Positions 34,095 to 46,830 of a stretch of 64,000 nucleotides of DNA are shown here, piece after piece. The notes below the pieces were generated by a model, which saw only the letters and a list, made by a program, of their open reading frames with translations, did not search any database and was not told where the DNA came from. The number at the start of each line of letters is the position of its first letter. The first letter of the stretch is position 1. The stretch covers positions 33,721,501-33,785,500 of the forward strand of contig OY821786.1 of NCBI GenBank assembly GCA_963682175.1. The letters are read 5' to 3'. Both the position numbers and the translations under genes were made by a program. Origin of the DNA: Triglochin maritima. Its lineage: Eukaryota; Streptophyta; Magnoliopsida; Alismatales; Juncaginaceae.

Positions 34095-36907
34095 CAATGT
34101 GCAGGTAGGAGATCGCCTAGGCGGTAGGCGACCACTCGGTGTCGTGGTCTCCTGTGCGACCACCACCTTTAGCCCAGTTGAGCTGGGCAAAATAGGCGAT
34201 CACCTAGGCGTTAGCCGTTGGAGAGAATTCTCCAACGACTATTTTATTTTATTTTTTATTTTTTTTTAAATTACAGAACTGTCATTACTCCCAAATCCTA
34301 TATACCCCCCAAACATCTTCATTCTTCACACCTCTCTCATTCTCTTCTTCTTCCTCCTTCTATTCTAATCTTCTAATTTCGAAATCATCAAGTTTTCACG
34401 ATTAAGTCTCTGGTCCGATACTTGTTTTGAAGTTGGAAAGTGAAGTCTCTGATCCAGTTCTTCATTCTCCAACCACCAAAATCAAGTGCATTCTTTCTAA
34501 CTTCTTTTTAGAATTAATATTTCATATTAGTCTAATTTTTTTTATTAGTCTTGTCTTAAGATATGGCCTACATCCCGACACCAGTCTACCCATGTATCAC
34601 GAGAGTTACAATGACCTAAGACCTACGTGTACAAATGGCCCATGTTGGAATGCTGCCCATTACATTAGTGTTAATGATAAAAACTACATTGTCTGTGAGT
34701 TATGTGGTAAGGAAACTAGGGGTGGTATAGCCCATCACAAACAACATCTTGCACACACACCCGGTAGCAATGCTAGAGCGTGCAAAAAAGTTCCTGACTT
34801 TGTTAAACAAGAAATAACTACATACATGATTAGAAATAGTAGGACATTACAAAACGAAAATATATGTCTTGATAATTATGTAGACATAGAAAACATAGAA
34901 TTTGATTTGGAAATCAGGTCGGGTTCCGGTTCTGCTCGGACCCCAACCTCCCATCCTCGCTTCGTTCCTACTCGAAAGAGACAAAACAACGTTTGTAGGG
35001 TCCATTTTGCGGACGTGGTTTCCGCCCCCCAATAAACAACTATTGAAAGAACCTTTAAAAAGGAAGATAGGAAAACAATTAATCAAAAATGGGGTAGGTT
35101 TTTCTATAGATGTGGTATATCATTCAACGCTGTAAGGACGCGATATCCGCTACTTCTACTCATGGACCCGGACTTAAACTCATGACTTATCATGAAGTTA
35201 GTGAATCATGCCTTAAACAGGAAATTGACTACACTAGAGGTATCCTAGAGTCATATAGACCAGATTGGGTTACGTACGGTTGCACATTGGTGATAGATGC
35301 CTGGACCGATAGGTCTGGTAGGAATATAATCAATTTTCTAGTAAATTGTCCAACATGTACCAGGTTCCTAAGGTCTGTGGATGCTTCCGGTGACTCTCAC
35401 ACCGTAGACTACTTATATAAGTTGATGGACAAGGTAGTTGGCGAGATTGGCGAAGAACACATTGTCCAAGTGGTGACCAACAACGCTGTCGCGTAAGTAC
35501 ATGCCGGTAGGATGTTGAAGCAAACAAGAAGGAGATTGTTTTGGACTCTTTGTGCAGCGCATTGCATCGATTTCATCTTGGAGGATATTGACAAGTTGTT
35601 TTTGAAGACTACTGCTTTAACTCGTAGGATTGTGCGACACTTCAACAACCATGCCTTGTTGTCGAGGATGTGAACTGCCATTGAAGGGAACTTGCTATGC
35701 CCTGCTGTCACAAGATTTGCCACCGCCTTTCTAACTTTGCAAAGGTTGTTTATGAAGAAAGACAGACTCCGAGCCTTTGTTGTTTCCCCGGAGTACAACA
35801 ATCCTAATGCAAGTTGGATGAAGAACAAGAAAACGAAGCAGATCTCTACTGAAGCTGCCGAGACCATTCTACAAAGTGATTTCTGGACCAACGTTGTGAA
35901 GGAACTAAAGGCCTCACAACCTATGGTTCAAGTTCTTAGACTTGTTGACGATGATGAGAAACCACTGATGGGATATCTACACAACGGAATTGAGAAAGCC
36001 AAAGAACAAATCATGAGGAACTTTAAAGGAAACCCGAGGTTGTACAAGCAAGTCATCGACCTCATCGACACCAGGTGGAGTTCAGGGAAGATGATGTCTT
36101 CACCGCTATACTCAGCTGGTTTCTTACTCAACCCCGGTACCTTCTTCTTTATCCCACCTCAAGATCAAAATGCCACTTTCAATGAGCATATGCCTGGATT
36201 ACATGGGCCGATGCCGAGGAAGCAACTTTAGGACATTCTTCTTCACGGAGATGCTTTCGTCGATCCACGTCCATAGCATCTGACGAGCCATTATTTGGTG
36301 TTGGAATGGATGATGACATCGTTCACATTAGTTTTGGACATCCAGGTGAATCGAGTTCTCAACTACCGATGGACATCGATGAGCAATATGTCCAATCTGA
36401 CGATGAAGAAACTGAAGAAGATGATGTCTACGTCAACAATCCGAATGCGAACCACTCCAACAACTCTAATGGTGGTGCTCATATTGGTGGAGGATTTGAT
36501 ATGGTTCCCAGTTGGACATTAGATCAATGTGTCCAATAGAATTAGTTAGTTGGCTTGTAATTCTAATCTCTCTCTTACCTGCTATTGTATGAACTCTGAG
36601 TTAGTTAACTACCTTTGTAATCATACTACTAAGCAATAAACTGTATACCTAAGTGTTTAGGTGGGTAGAGGGGGTGCCTAGTGAGACCTTGATCGAGGAA
36701 CTATGTGTCTCTTTTAACGCTAAATATGTATGGTATTTTTAGATAATATTTGTGCATTTTTCCTATTTTCCCCATTTTTCCTGATTTTAAACTATTTTAT
36801 CATATTTAAATGATTTAAAAATAAAAAATTGGTCACCCAGAGCTGGGTGACCGTACAATCGCCTAGGCGTCGGGACGTGCCAGTCGCCTAGGCGATCGTG
36901 AACATTG
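34095..36907 (+). mobile_element. hAT element inside the LINE, TSD GACCATAC
   Basis: 2,813 bp. The left end is CAATGTGCAGGTAGGAGATC and the reverse complement of the right end is CAATGTTCACGATCGCCTAG. CGCCTAGGCG palindromes lie close to both ends. Perfect 8-bp direct repeats GACCATAC occur at 34087-34094 and 36908-36915. It encodes a decayed hAT transposase. Same family as the MITE at 16278-16856. Confidence 0.9.
34592..36540 (+). pseudogene. hAT transposase, decayed
   Basis: Starts MYHESYNDLRPTCTN and has a BED-type zinc finger (VCELCGKETRGG...HHKQHLAH). The expected WGRFFYRCGISFNAVR box is at about 35085-35140 in a different frame. The DUF659-like part and Asp-containing LVIDAWTDRSGRN and HIVQVVTNNAVA follow, then CAAHCIDFILEDI. 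Breaks: a stop after SAPQ at 35033, a frameshift near 35140, and in-frame stops at 35494 and 35671. The C-terminal hAT dimerisation region seems deleted near 36231-36300, just before an acidic tail (DDEETEEDD). It cannot act by itself. Confidence 0.8.
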
Positions 36908-37239
36908 GACCATACACCCCTGCTATTTCCAGGAAAAACCATTCGTCTCAAGATCTCTGTTTATTTGGTGACTGATCCTTTGGTGCTCGTGGTTTGCCCA
37001 TCCCATTAGTTGTCCATCTGAGGCACCTAATGTCAGCTGAGCTACCCACTCGTTAATGAACAATCCCCTCATACTCTGAAGGTGACGATCATATATGGTG
37101 GCTAGCTTTGTTTCTTGGATGATTATGACATCGGGTTTAATGGTTCTAATCACACTTCTTACAGCTCAACGTTTTTCTCTACTACCCAAACCCCTTACAT
37201 TCCACAATATTATCTTTATTAAAAAACTAATAAGTGTTC

Positions 37240-39154
37240 AAGATTATTCATCTTGCCCTCCTATGTGAAGTTGATTCATCAAGGCCACAAGTCCTCCAGG
37301 TTCATCTAAATCAATAGCCAAAAGTTGCTGACTCGGTCGCAAAAAAATGAGAAAGTTGTTTGCATGAGCATCTTACACAAGGACAATACCTAGACTCTCA
37401 CAAAATATGGTGAATTCTCTAAAATTTCCCCATTGAAAGAGGTCCATGGGTCGGTCACTTTGACCTAAAGTACTTTGAGTTTCATTACTGTGATTACTCA
37501 CGCCATCTAAGTTGCCATGAGACTCATATGAGCCTTTTGTAATCCTATAATGTATTTGTTCACTACTTACATTACATGAAGCTTCTATTGCATGGCATCT
37601 CGATTGTTGAGCTATATCCAAAACATGCGTATTAAAGAGGTTCTCAGAATGTGGGGGGGGGGGATACCTTGATGGTGAGCCATTTTCACGCCCAAAGTTG
37701 TTACTTCCAGTAGTTGGAAGTTTGCTTTGCTTCTCCAGGGCCTCTTCCCGTGCATTTTCCAAGCCCTCAAGTCTAGGGTATTCCAAGTGAGATTCTTGGG
37801 TGCATATCACGTCTATCGGTACGGCCTGCCACTTTGAAGCGACGATCCACCCTTCTTCTTTGTTGCACCTTCCCAGGTACCTTGATCCTATTTTCTAAAA
37901 CTTAAGTCTTCCTCATCACTCCATTTCTTGCTTGGTGTCAAATTTACCTTGACCAATTCCAGTAAGCTCCCCATATTGGGGTTTCCTCCCTTCTTTGGAG
38001 TTTGGGATGGCAGTAGGTCCCCTAAAACCAAGCTTATTTTTCTAATGCCAGTTGTGTTGCCTTTTGCTCCAACATCTCCTCTTGAGTCTCTCTCATTGGC
38101 TTTTTCCCGATTTTCTCTTTCCCTTTCGTCGAGGCATGTATTACGTGTTCACCAGCTTGGTGATACTGACTCCCTTGACCTTCCTCTTGCATGCTCTTCA
38201 GTAAGGCATTCGAGCCCCTAGATTGTGAGTATGTACCAGCTCCATACTGGTCGACAGAGGTGCTATCACCTTTTGCTCTCCATGTCGCTCGACTTCCTTC
38301 TCAACTAAGCATGTCCTCATTCTAGCTTTCTTGCTTCCTCATAAAAATTCCATTGAATTTTTTCCTCCTTTCCTCGAGACCAGTGAGTTGAAGCTCCCCG
38401 ACCATTGCTTAAAGTTTGGGTTCAGGGGTCCTTTATTGCTTTCTGGGCATTCTTCTGGAGCAAAGGTTATGTCATATAGCTCACTGAATTTAGATGCAAT
38501 GTCATAAAAGAACTCTGGCTCCCAGATACCCGTATTGCTTGGTTTGTGCAAAGAATCCACTCCTCGAGTCCAAATCGCCAATCTATAAGTTGTTCCTCTT
38601 TTAGTAGTCAACATAGTGTCCTTGAGCTGGAGTGTAGTTGCCTCTGAGTGACACGAGAACACAAAGATGTGCACTGAAAGGCTTCAGACGTTCCATCCCG
38701 TGTGTCTCAGACAGTGGAGACGAAGTACAACCTCAATATCTGATTCTATGACTATGTCACATTTGAGCTTAGTCACCACGCACTTCTTCAACTCCTACAG
38801 ATTGGTAATACACCACCAACAACTTAATGGTAGGCATGTATTGCCTCATGTTTGGTTGCTCTGGAGAGCTGTGACCAGAACAATGTGTGTGGCAATGGAA
38901 TTGGGTTCGAGATTGTTTTGATGAGTCTCTTAATGGGCATTCACTAAGTTTGTGTCCTGAAAGTGAACACATGTAACACACCAATTTAGTGTTTGAACCT
39001 TTGGGTTTTCCAGTGCCTTGTCCTTTGTTCCCCCTTTTCTCCCACCTTCTGACGTACTATCATATCTATGTTTAGTGAAACCAAACATTTGTGTTCTATA
39101 AACGACCTTCTGTTTCGAGAAAGGTAGTGGCATAGTCCGTGCTGATGTTGCCAC
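37240..39154 (-). pseudogene. LINE ORF1 region with zinc knuckle
   Basis: Minus-strand fragments upstream of ORF2. A CCHC zinc knuckle (CYMCSLSGHKLSEC) lies at about 38980-38930. Other pieces include WEPEFFYDIASKFSELYDIT and a Ser/Pro-rich linker ending near 37240. Plant L1 ORF1 proteins bind the element RNA through such a knuckle. The frame is broken in several places. Confidence 0.6.
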
Positions 39155-39180
39155 TACCTCTACGTACGACCTAGCTTTAG

Positions 39181-40425
39181 GTTGGCCTAAACAGAAGATT
39201 TACGTATCTATTTGTAAAAGGTTTATCGTTGAAGCCATTTTAAACATTTGGTCTTATCAACCTTCTATTTGATAGCCCTACGAATTGACGTACTATCAAA
39301 ATGACTAAGTACCTATGTAGCTTTTGTGGTTGCCACGTCTGGTATTAGTTTTTTTGAAATGATCAGTTTCCTTAACACCAAGAAAGTAAGATCATGTGGT
39401 CTGCCCAGCAAATGTTTCTGGTGCCCAACAATTCTTTATGTGAACGGAACCCTAAGGTTCGAATCCTTAGAATGGTAATGTGTTCCACCTTGAGCTTCAA
39501 ATTTGAAATATCTTTTTAATCATTCCAAATCTATTTTTAATAGTATATGTAGCTTTTTCTTATAGTTTTTGAGAATGTCTTTTCTTATGATTATGTTTTG
39601 ATATTCCACGTCAGTCTTAAGTTCACCGTTACTAGTGTCGATCAGCCCTTTCTTTGGCCAAGTTATGACTCGTGATTGAGATGGACAAGTCAAGGTTTGT
39701 GTTGGAGGAGTCTTTCTTCTTTTGAGTTTTTAACTCTTCCACGATCATTTTGATCTTTCTGTGCAAGGAATGTGAGATTTGGTACCCTCCCTCGTGATCG
39801 TTTTGACCATTTCACCATTTTGGTGAAAAGCAAGTAGTGTAGCGTTCAGAAGCTCTCCTCGTCGAAGTGACTTGCGTCTGGAGAGACAAGGCTCACCACC
39901 CACATGTGCAGAAAGTAATAGCTCCGTGGCTACCCAAGAGGATGGTCTAGGGGTGTAAGGAGGTTCCAGCGAGGAGGCTTTGACTAAAGGCTAAAACGTT
40001 TATAGTTTTGTGAGAGAGAAAGAGAGAGAGGAATAGTGATCCGTGTTTTAAGAAAAAAATATGTCAATTTGTTAGAGGTTAGTTGATATATACCACCAGT
40101 TGTTCCGCGTATATATCACAACAAACTAAAGTAACTTCTTATCTTATATATATTTAAAATTACTTGTGTTACTTCTCCGTTATAAGAATTGTTTAACAAA
40201 AATGATCTTGAAGCACATCGTATCCAAATAATATTATATATATGAGCCTCGATAGTCCACTATAGAGTTTTAGATTCGAAGCAAAACTACCAAGAAGTTA
40301 GTCTTCTCCAATGGCGAGTAGCAGTTGAAGTAACGCTTAGTCTGATGTAGACGTAGTGATTGTCATTTACTTTGGAGGGATGAAGACTAGTGATTGCATT
40401 TGCAAGGTTGATGACCGCATGACGG
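39181..40425. other. LINE 5' flank, nothing recognised
   Basis: Probably the LINE 5' untranslated region plus old flank. There is a GA-rich tract at about 40010-40032. No reading frame with a known domain. Confidence 0.35.
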
Positions 40426-41998
40426 TGTTGGATTATTAAGTTTGGGTTAGGCTCATGAACAACTTAATTGAGAAAATCCAATATTGAGTTGAAGATGAGA
40501 TTTATTGAGCAATGTGCTCACCTTTATTTTAGTCCCACATTGGAGAACTTGGAAAGTTTAGTCCCATGACCCTTTGTAGGTAGAAAGGGAGGAGTAGATG
40601 ATTGACATCATTTCATGCTTATATTTGTATCTTATATCCATTATCTTTCACCTAAACAATGCTATGTGACGAGTTTTATGTTTGAATTTCAGAAATAAAT
40701 AGGTTTGAAGAGATGAAGCATAAAAGGACCCCAAAGCAGGGAAACAGGACTGAATTGTGAGACATGGGACTAAGATGCAAGGGAGAAGGACCTGAACGTA
40801 AGATCGAAGGACCAAAGAGCAAAACAGAAAATTCCACACCATCATGAGGAGTATTTTGGCAATTCTATTCGGGTCGGAGCTCCAACAAGTGAAGTAGATG
40901 CATCAAAGACCAACAAAGACATCAAGAAAAGCCCAGAATAAAATACAGCGTGATCCGGACCATATAGACCGTCAATTGGCAGTCCAAGACCGCTAATTGG
41001 TGGTCTGTTTTGGCCCAAATCCGTTAAGATTTTGGTGGGTTGCGTATTAGTGTGTATTTAGTCCATTTCTGGTATTTGTTTAGTCCCACATCGGGGGATT
41101 GTCCTGGATTGCCTTTTTCTATGACTATAAATAGAATTCTACACCTTCTATTGTAATCACTTCACATTTTGAGTGGCTATTCTTCCTACTAGAAGTGAGG
41201 CATTGAAGCACACACTAAAGTAGGAGGATGCTACTTGAATGGTGAGTCATTTTAATAAAAGTTTCTTTATTATGTTGTTTGTTTCATGTTGCTTGTTTTA
41301 CTTTGTTTAATTTCATTTCATTAGATTTAGTAGCTTAGTTAATATGCTTTCCTTGCTTAGTTTAATCATTAGTCTAATGTGTAGTGAGTAGTTTCATCCC
41401 CTTTGGGGGGTGGAGTAGATGTTCATACATGCAAATGAGAATGGAATGAATGCTTTATTTACAATGTATTGATAAAACATGAATTAATGCTTGCTTGTTT
41501 AGGATAGAATTTATAACTTGATGAGTTTTGCCAAAATGATTAGACACCTCTCATGCTTGTGTAGGTTCTGAAATAAACAACTTGTATATGTAAATGTTAA
41601 TCAACTAGGTTGGTGAATGGATTGATAGGTTTTGCCGTAACATTTACACACTTCCTATGCATGATAACACCACCTTTATTTGTGCTTAAAGAATGTGTCA
41701 AACACCCACCTCTTTGCATGTGTGCACTCACTTCACCCCTTAGGGGTTTTCTATTTCTGAATTCCAGCACTTATTTAGTTCTTAGTTTAGTTTGGTAGTT
41801 CATCGTTTATTGCTTTCGTTCGCATTTCGTACTTCGTAGTGTAGTGTAGCGTAGAGTAGGATAATCAAACTATCTTCTCCATTTTTCGCCACTTGATTTC
41901 TGATAAACAAGAAGGTGCTCACCTTCCTGTGGACGACTCGTATTTGCCACGTCGTCATCGATGTCGTGCACTTGCGGTTTAATATAAAACGTTCAACA
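40426..41998 (+). mobile_element. Gypsy-type LTR or LTR pair remnant
   Basis: Starts TGTTGGATTATTAAG and ends AAACGTTCAACA. It has a promoter-like GACTATAAATAGAATTC at about 41125. Its 3' part (GGACGACTCGTATTTGCCAC, then GTGCACTTGCGGTTTAA at 41967) matches the LTR end before the primer site at 50164 and the inverted fragment at 60640-61180. AGTCCCACAT words at 40531 and 41080 hint that two elements may be joined here. No target duplication was found, so the outer edges are uncertain. Confidence 0.5.
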
Positions 41999-42820
41999 GT
42001 AGAGAATTCTCTACGCACGCACCGGTCTGGGCTGGGTCGGGCGAGGCGGCAAGGAATTTGGGGGAAATTAGAGGTTTTAGCCTCAAGGTGATACTTATAT
42101 CTTTTTGGTCCTCGAGTTAATTTCTTGTTGCATTTAAGTCCTTGACAGTTACAAATATATATATAAATCACGCTCAGTTTCCCCCATGACACACACGTTT
42201 TTAATCTCCGTGAACTTTTGTCCTCCGAACTCCAACGTCTCCGACAATCGATTCTTGCAAGGTTTTGATATGCTTTCGAGGTTCGTCGACTTCTGTGTGC
42301 GGTCGTTCGACAAAGGAACCATTCTATTCTGGGAGAAAAGCACCAGACCCATCGCACTGGTACGTAGGATCTATATTTTCGCTGAGGCAAGTTGGAATTC
42401 GACGGCTCAGTTGGGAAGGTCTTTTCCTCTGATCACTACTCTTTTGTTGTTTTTGGTTTCCTAAACATGTTCTGGTATGTTGGCTTTGTTTGGATTCTGT
42501 CATATAATTTATCCGACATGCATAACCTACTGTATTACATGATAATATTTGTAATTGTTGCAACTATCTTAGAGAAAATATTTGCCATGTCGACTAACCA
42601 ATTGTTTGCACCAAAAGTGGACATGTCAGGCATGTTAGAAAAATTTTCTGGACAATTTCAAATGTTGCCAGAAATGATGTTATGCAGTTCTTGGCGATGG
42701 AGCAATTGTGTATCATGATTATCGACGTGCAAGTGAAGTAAGTGTTTTTTTGTGTATATGATGAAATGTATTGAATAATTTTATCGTAATTATAATATAA
42801 TATATATTTTACTCTTGTAG

Positions 42821-43620
42821 ACACCTTTATTATGCTAGAAGGTTAGTCGTTCCCGATGATCAAGTATTTGGATTTGTGAGTCCATTTTCTTTTATATACG
42901 GGAATGACGTTAATTTGGGTGAGCTTGGGCTTCTCATGAAAGAACAAGGCAAAAAATATTATTTGCTCCATTATCATGGAAGGTAAATTTGTTAATTCAA
43001 TGTAATTGGAATTTGATTTTGTAATAAACTTCTAATTATATATAAACAAAGCTCATTAGTTGTTTGTCGTTCTATGCCCCGAAACTAATTCGGCATATTG
43101 GTTTGATCATTTGGGGTCGACTAAACCAAGGGAATCCATAAACAAACTTGTAAATCTATAAGTTCGTTTTAATCATCATATTTGTAATTAGTATTATCGA
43201 CTTCGTATTCAATAACTTGTGCTACTTAGGACAATAAGGGTTTACAAAGTGTTAGGTGGAATAAGAAAAACAAAAAATACAGGAGTAACATGGCATGGAA
43301 TGGGAGTAACTACTTTCTCCAATTTTTGTTAATTATGTTAAGTAATGGTACATATTATATTTAGCAAATTTATATCTTTGTAGTACCGCAAGCAGACTGG
43401 TAATACGGAATGTGGTTACTATGTTATGAGATACATGAAGGAAATCATCGAAATCGCACTTCAAAACGTAGCCCTATATGAGGTAATATATATCATTTTC
43501 AGTTGTATAATTATAGTTTCATTATTTAGATATTAATATTTTGTACTTGTATTTTTATAGGTCTTCCAAAAGAATAGTGATCCCTACTCGCAAAAGGAGC
43601 TCAATGATACTCGCGAGTGA
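42821..43620 (+). pseudogene. C48 (Ulp1-like) protease fragment of a CACTA element
   Basis: Several short exons: 42821-42982 (HLYYARRLVVPDDQVFGFVS), about 43060-43158 (LFVVLCPETNSAYWFDHLG), a piece near 43230-43320, 43384-43482 (QTGNTECGYYVMRYMKEIIE, with the catalytic Cys), and 43561-43620 (ends ELNDTRE, stop). This is the C-terminal protease commonly found in En/Spm (CACTA) elements of plants. The upstream part with the HW motif and any transposase are missing or unrecognisable. Confidence 0.7.
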
Positions 43621-43919
43621 TGAGCTTGCTATTTTATTACTAACATGTTAATGAACTAACATGTTGTTATATCATGAACTCTTTCTAATTAAACATGCAA
43701 TGTTATTTAACATATTTCTTTGTATTACCAACATACATTTGTTCTTTAAGATAATCAAATATCTTTGTGAATGGATGTCAAATGTTTGTGTATGTATGCT
43801 TGTGGATGAATGATTGTGTTTGTGTATGCTCATTGGATGAATGTGTATTTGTGGATGAATGTGTTGTGTGGGATGAATACTTGTGGATGAATAATTATGC
43901 AAGAAATTAAGATTGTTCC

Positions 43920-44262
43920 ATTTAGTATTTTTTAATCTGATAAGGGTATAGACATCCGTTATTAGACAAATGTGACGCGTATTCCTTAATTCGAAGGATA
44001 TAGACGTTAGTTGTAACGTACCACTGACATTTAATGTTCAGGACTAGACGTCAGTCGCATTTTACGACCGACGTCTATTTGTTAAGACTAGACATCAGTT
44101 GGGAGCTTATGACCGACATCTATTTGTTAGGAATAGACGTCGACCTTTGAATGACCGACATCTAGGTATATACGACACATAGATGGACATCAGGTGAGGG
44201 AAGTCATATATCCGACATATAGAAGCCGTATATCGACATATATTCCCTTTTCTGCACTAGTG
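43920..44262 (+). mobile_element. CACTA element 3' terminus
   Basis: Ends TTTTCTGCACTAGTG, the reverse complement of CACTAGTGCAGAAAA, as expected for a CACTA end. Inside are repeated sub-terminal words (ACCGACATCTATTTGTTAGG, GACGTC-containing copies) in both strands, typical of the family. The 5' end was not found. The last 160 bp are also part of the tandem unit that follows. Confidence 0.75.
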
Positions 44263-44275
44263 TTGGAAAAAAAGT

Positions 44276-44716
44276 ATGAAAATCTGGTTGACCACTATTA
44301 GTTTGGTTGATCTAATTGAAAAGGCTTTCCTATATTCAGAAATTGAAAATCCCGAAATCAAAGCAGAACAAACGTTGTGGATTGAGAGGGACAAATTGGG
44401 TCAAGGTTGCATTTTGTTGGCTTTATCCAACGTTCTCTTCGATGTATATAGTTCGTCCTCCTCTGCCTCTATTTTTGCTAAGGATTTGTGGGATGACCTT
44501 GACAAAAAGTATAATACTGATGACTTAGGTCATGAAAAGTATAATGTTGGAAAGTTCTTGAAGTTTCAAATATTGGAGAGCAAGTCGGTTACTGAACAAG
44601 CCCACCACTTCATGAATCTAATTCACGGTTTAAAAGAGACGGACATGAAACTTCCCAAGAAGTTTCTGGTGATGTCCATCATCGAGAAGTTCCCTCGGTC
44701 CTGGGAGGAAAATTGA
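44276..44716 (+). pseudogene. Copia gag (UBN2-type) fragment, copy 1
   Basis: 146 residues beginning MKIWLTTISLVDLIEKAFLY, with LWDDLDKKYNTDDLGHEKYN, LKFQILESKSVTEQAHHFMN and a PRSWEEN end. This is the middle of a Copia gag (the UBN2 or DUF4219 region). It lacks both the N-terminus and the zinc knuckle and stops at TGA, so it is a fragment, though the frame is open. A start codon happens to lie at the fusion point with the CACTA end. Confidence 0.8.
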
Positions 44717-45332
44717 CTATGGATGACTGATGCATTGCATACATTGCATCATATGTCTTTCATTTAGATTAACTCTATATCAATAAATGCTACTAAGGTA
44801 TGTGTTTAGTCTTATTTACAGAATACAGGGACCTGAATGCAAATTACCCATATCCTGAGCATAAACACGTGCAAACGACTCATTTCTATCATAAAGACCA
44901 AGTCAAGATTATCGAGATTCAAATGGAAGTTCATCCAAGCATAAAAGCATGCAAAGACCTAATTACAAAAAGGTCAAGGACTTAAGCACAAAAGTAGCCA
45001 GGGACTTAACTGCAAAGCCGAGGACCCAACTGCAAATTACGAGTACCAAAAGATTATTTTGGAGAAGTTCTAAAGAAAAATCAATTTGGATCTCCAAATA
45101 TATGAAGAAATTAACTTGGATCTCCAAAGATATGCAATAATTAATCCGGATGCGCAAATGAGCTTATGACCGACATCTATTTGTTAGGAATAGACGTCGA
45201 CCTTTGAATGACCGACATCTAGGTATATACGACACATAGATGGACATCAGGTGAGGGAAGTCATATATCCGACATATAGAAGCCGTATATCGACATATAT
45301 TCCCTTTTCTGCACTAGTGTTGGAAAAAAAGT

Positions 45333-45773
45333 ATGAAAATCTGGTTGACCACTATTAGTTTGGTTGATCTAATTGAAAAGGCTTTCCTATATTCAGAAAT
45401 TGAAAATCCCGAAATCAAAGCAGAACAAACGTTGTGGATTGAGAGGGACAAATTGGGTCAAGGTTGCATTTTGTTGGCTTTATCCAACGTTCTCTTCGAT
45501 GTATATAGTTCGTCCTCCTCTGCCTCTATTTTTGCTAAGGATTTGTGGGATGACCTTGACAAAAAGTATAATACTGAGGACTTAGGTCATGAAAAGTATA
45601 ATGTTGGAAAGTTCTTGAAGTTTCAAATATTGGAGAGCAAGTCGGTTACTGAACAAGCCCACCACTTCATGAATCTAATTCACGGTTTAAAAGAGACGGA
45701 CATGAAACTTCCCAAGAAGTTTCTGGTGATGTCCATCATCGAGAAGTTCCCTCGGTCCTGGGAGGAAAATTGA
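45333..45773 (+). pseudogene. Copia gag fragment, copy 2
   Basis: Second copy, with Glu in place of Asp (KYNTEDLG). Confidence 0.8.
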
Positions 45774-46389
45774 CTATGGATGACTGATGCATTGCATACA
45801 TTGCATCATATGTCTTTCATTTAGATTAACTCTATATCAATAAATGCTACTAAGGTATGTGTTTAGTCTTATTTACAGAATACAGGGACCTGAATGCAAA
45901 TTACCCATATCCTGAGCATAAACACGTGCAAACGACTCATTTCTATCATAAAGACCAAGTCAAGATTATCGAGATTCAAATGGAAGTTCATCCAAGCATA
46001 AAAGCATGCAAAGACCTAATTACAAAAAGGTCAAGGACTTAAGCACAAAAGTAGCCAGGGACTTAACTGCAAAGCCGAGGACCCAACTGCAAATTACGAG
46101 TACCAAAAGATTATTTTGGAGAAGTTCTAAAGAAAAATCAATTTGGATCTCCAAATATATGAAGAAATTAACTTGGATCTCCAAAGATATGCAATAATTA
46201 ATCCGGATGCGCAAATGAGCTTATGACCGACATCTATTTGTTAGGAATAGACGTCGACCTTTGAATGACCGACATCTAGGTATATACGACACATAGATGG
46301 ACATCAGGTGAGGGAAGTCATATATCCGACATATAGAAGCCGTATATCGACATATATTCCCTTTTCTGCACTAGTGTTGGAAAAAAAGT

Positions 46390-46830
46390 ATGAAAATCTG
46401 GTTGACCACTATTAGTTTGGTTGATCTAATTGAAAAGGCTTTCCTATATTCAGAAATTGAAAATCCCGAAATCAAAGCAGAACAAACGTTGTGGATTGAG
46501 AGGGACAAATTGGGTCAAGGTTGCATTTTGTTGGCTTTATCCAACGTTCTCTTCGATGTATATAGTTCGTCCTCCTCTGCCTCTATTTTTGCTAAGGATT
46601 TGTGGGATGACCTTGACAAAAAGTATAATACTGAGGACTTAGGTCATGAAAAGTATAATGTTGGAAAGTTCTTGAAGTTTCAAATATTGGAGAGCAAGTC
46701 GGTTACTGAACAAGCCCACCACTTCATGAATCTAATTCACGGTTTAAAAGAGACGGACATGAAACTTCCCAAGAAGTTTCTGGTGATGTCCATCATCGAG
46801 AAGTTCCCTCGGTCCTGGGAGGAAAATTGA
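46390..46830 (+). pseudogene. Copia gag fragment, copy 3
   Basis: Third copy; protein identical to copy 2. Confidence 0.8.

Larger units (their letters stand above)
31110..37225 (-). pseudogene. LINE ORF2: endonuclease and reverse transcriptase, decayed
   Basis: Starts near 37220 with the canonical ILWNVRGLGSREKR and IKPDVIIIQETKL. After the hAT insertion it continues as GVYGPC (the junction motif) and VIRGDFNLT. RT motifs follow in order: GKSPGPDGF and FIALIPKK (about 33090-32920), LLTSTYKIGAKALANML, LKLDFEKVFD (about 32680), FADD (about 32365, the YXDD catalytic box) and KYLGVPL. The 3' part has the CPPKVRTWLWLL of the zf-RVT domain and stops soon after CVLGENF. Several in-frame stops and frame changes break it (for example a TGA just after GDFNLT and breaks near 33183 and 32630). 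Not functional. Confidence 0.85.
31110..39180 (-). mobile_element. LINE (L1-type), split by a hAT element
   Basis: Minus-strand non-LTR retrotransposon: a zinc-knuckle ORF1 region, endonuclease, reverse transcriptase and a truncated zf-RVT end. A T-rich run at 31111-31129 (poly-A on the minus strand) probably marks the 3' end. Removing 34095-36907 plus one target copy rejoins the endonuclease frame. The 5' end is approximate, and I found no target duplication. Confidence 0.8.

Noticed and set aside
41800..42390. 196-codon minus-strand frame and plus-strand frame at 42186
   Set aside because: No recognisable domain; the first overlaps the LTR end. Composition looks non-coding.
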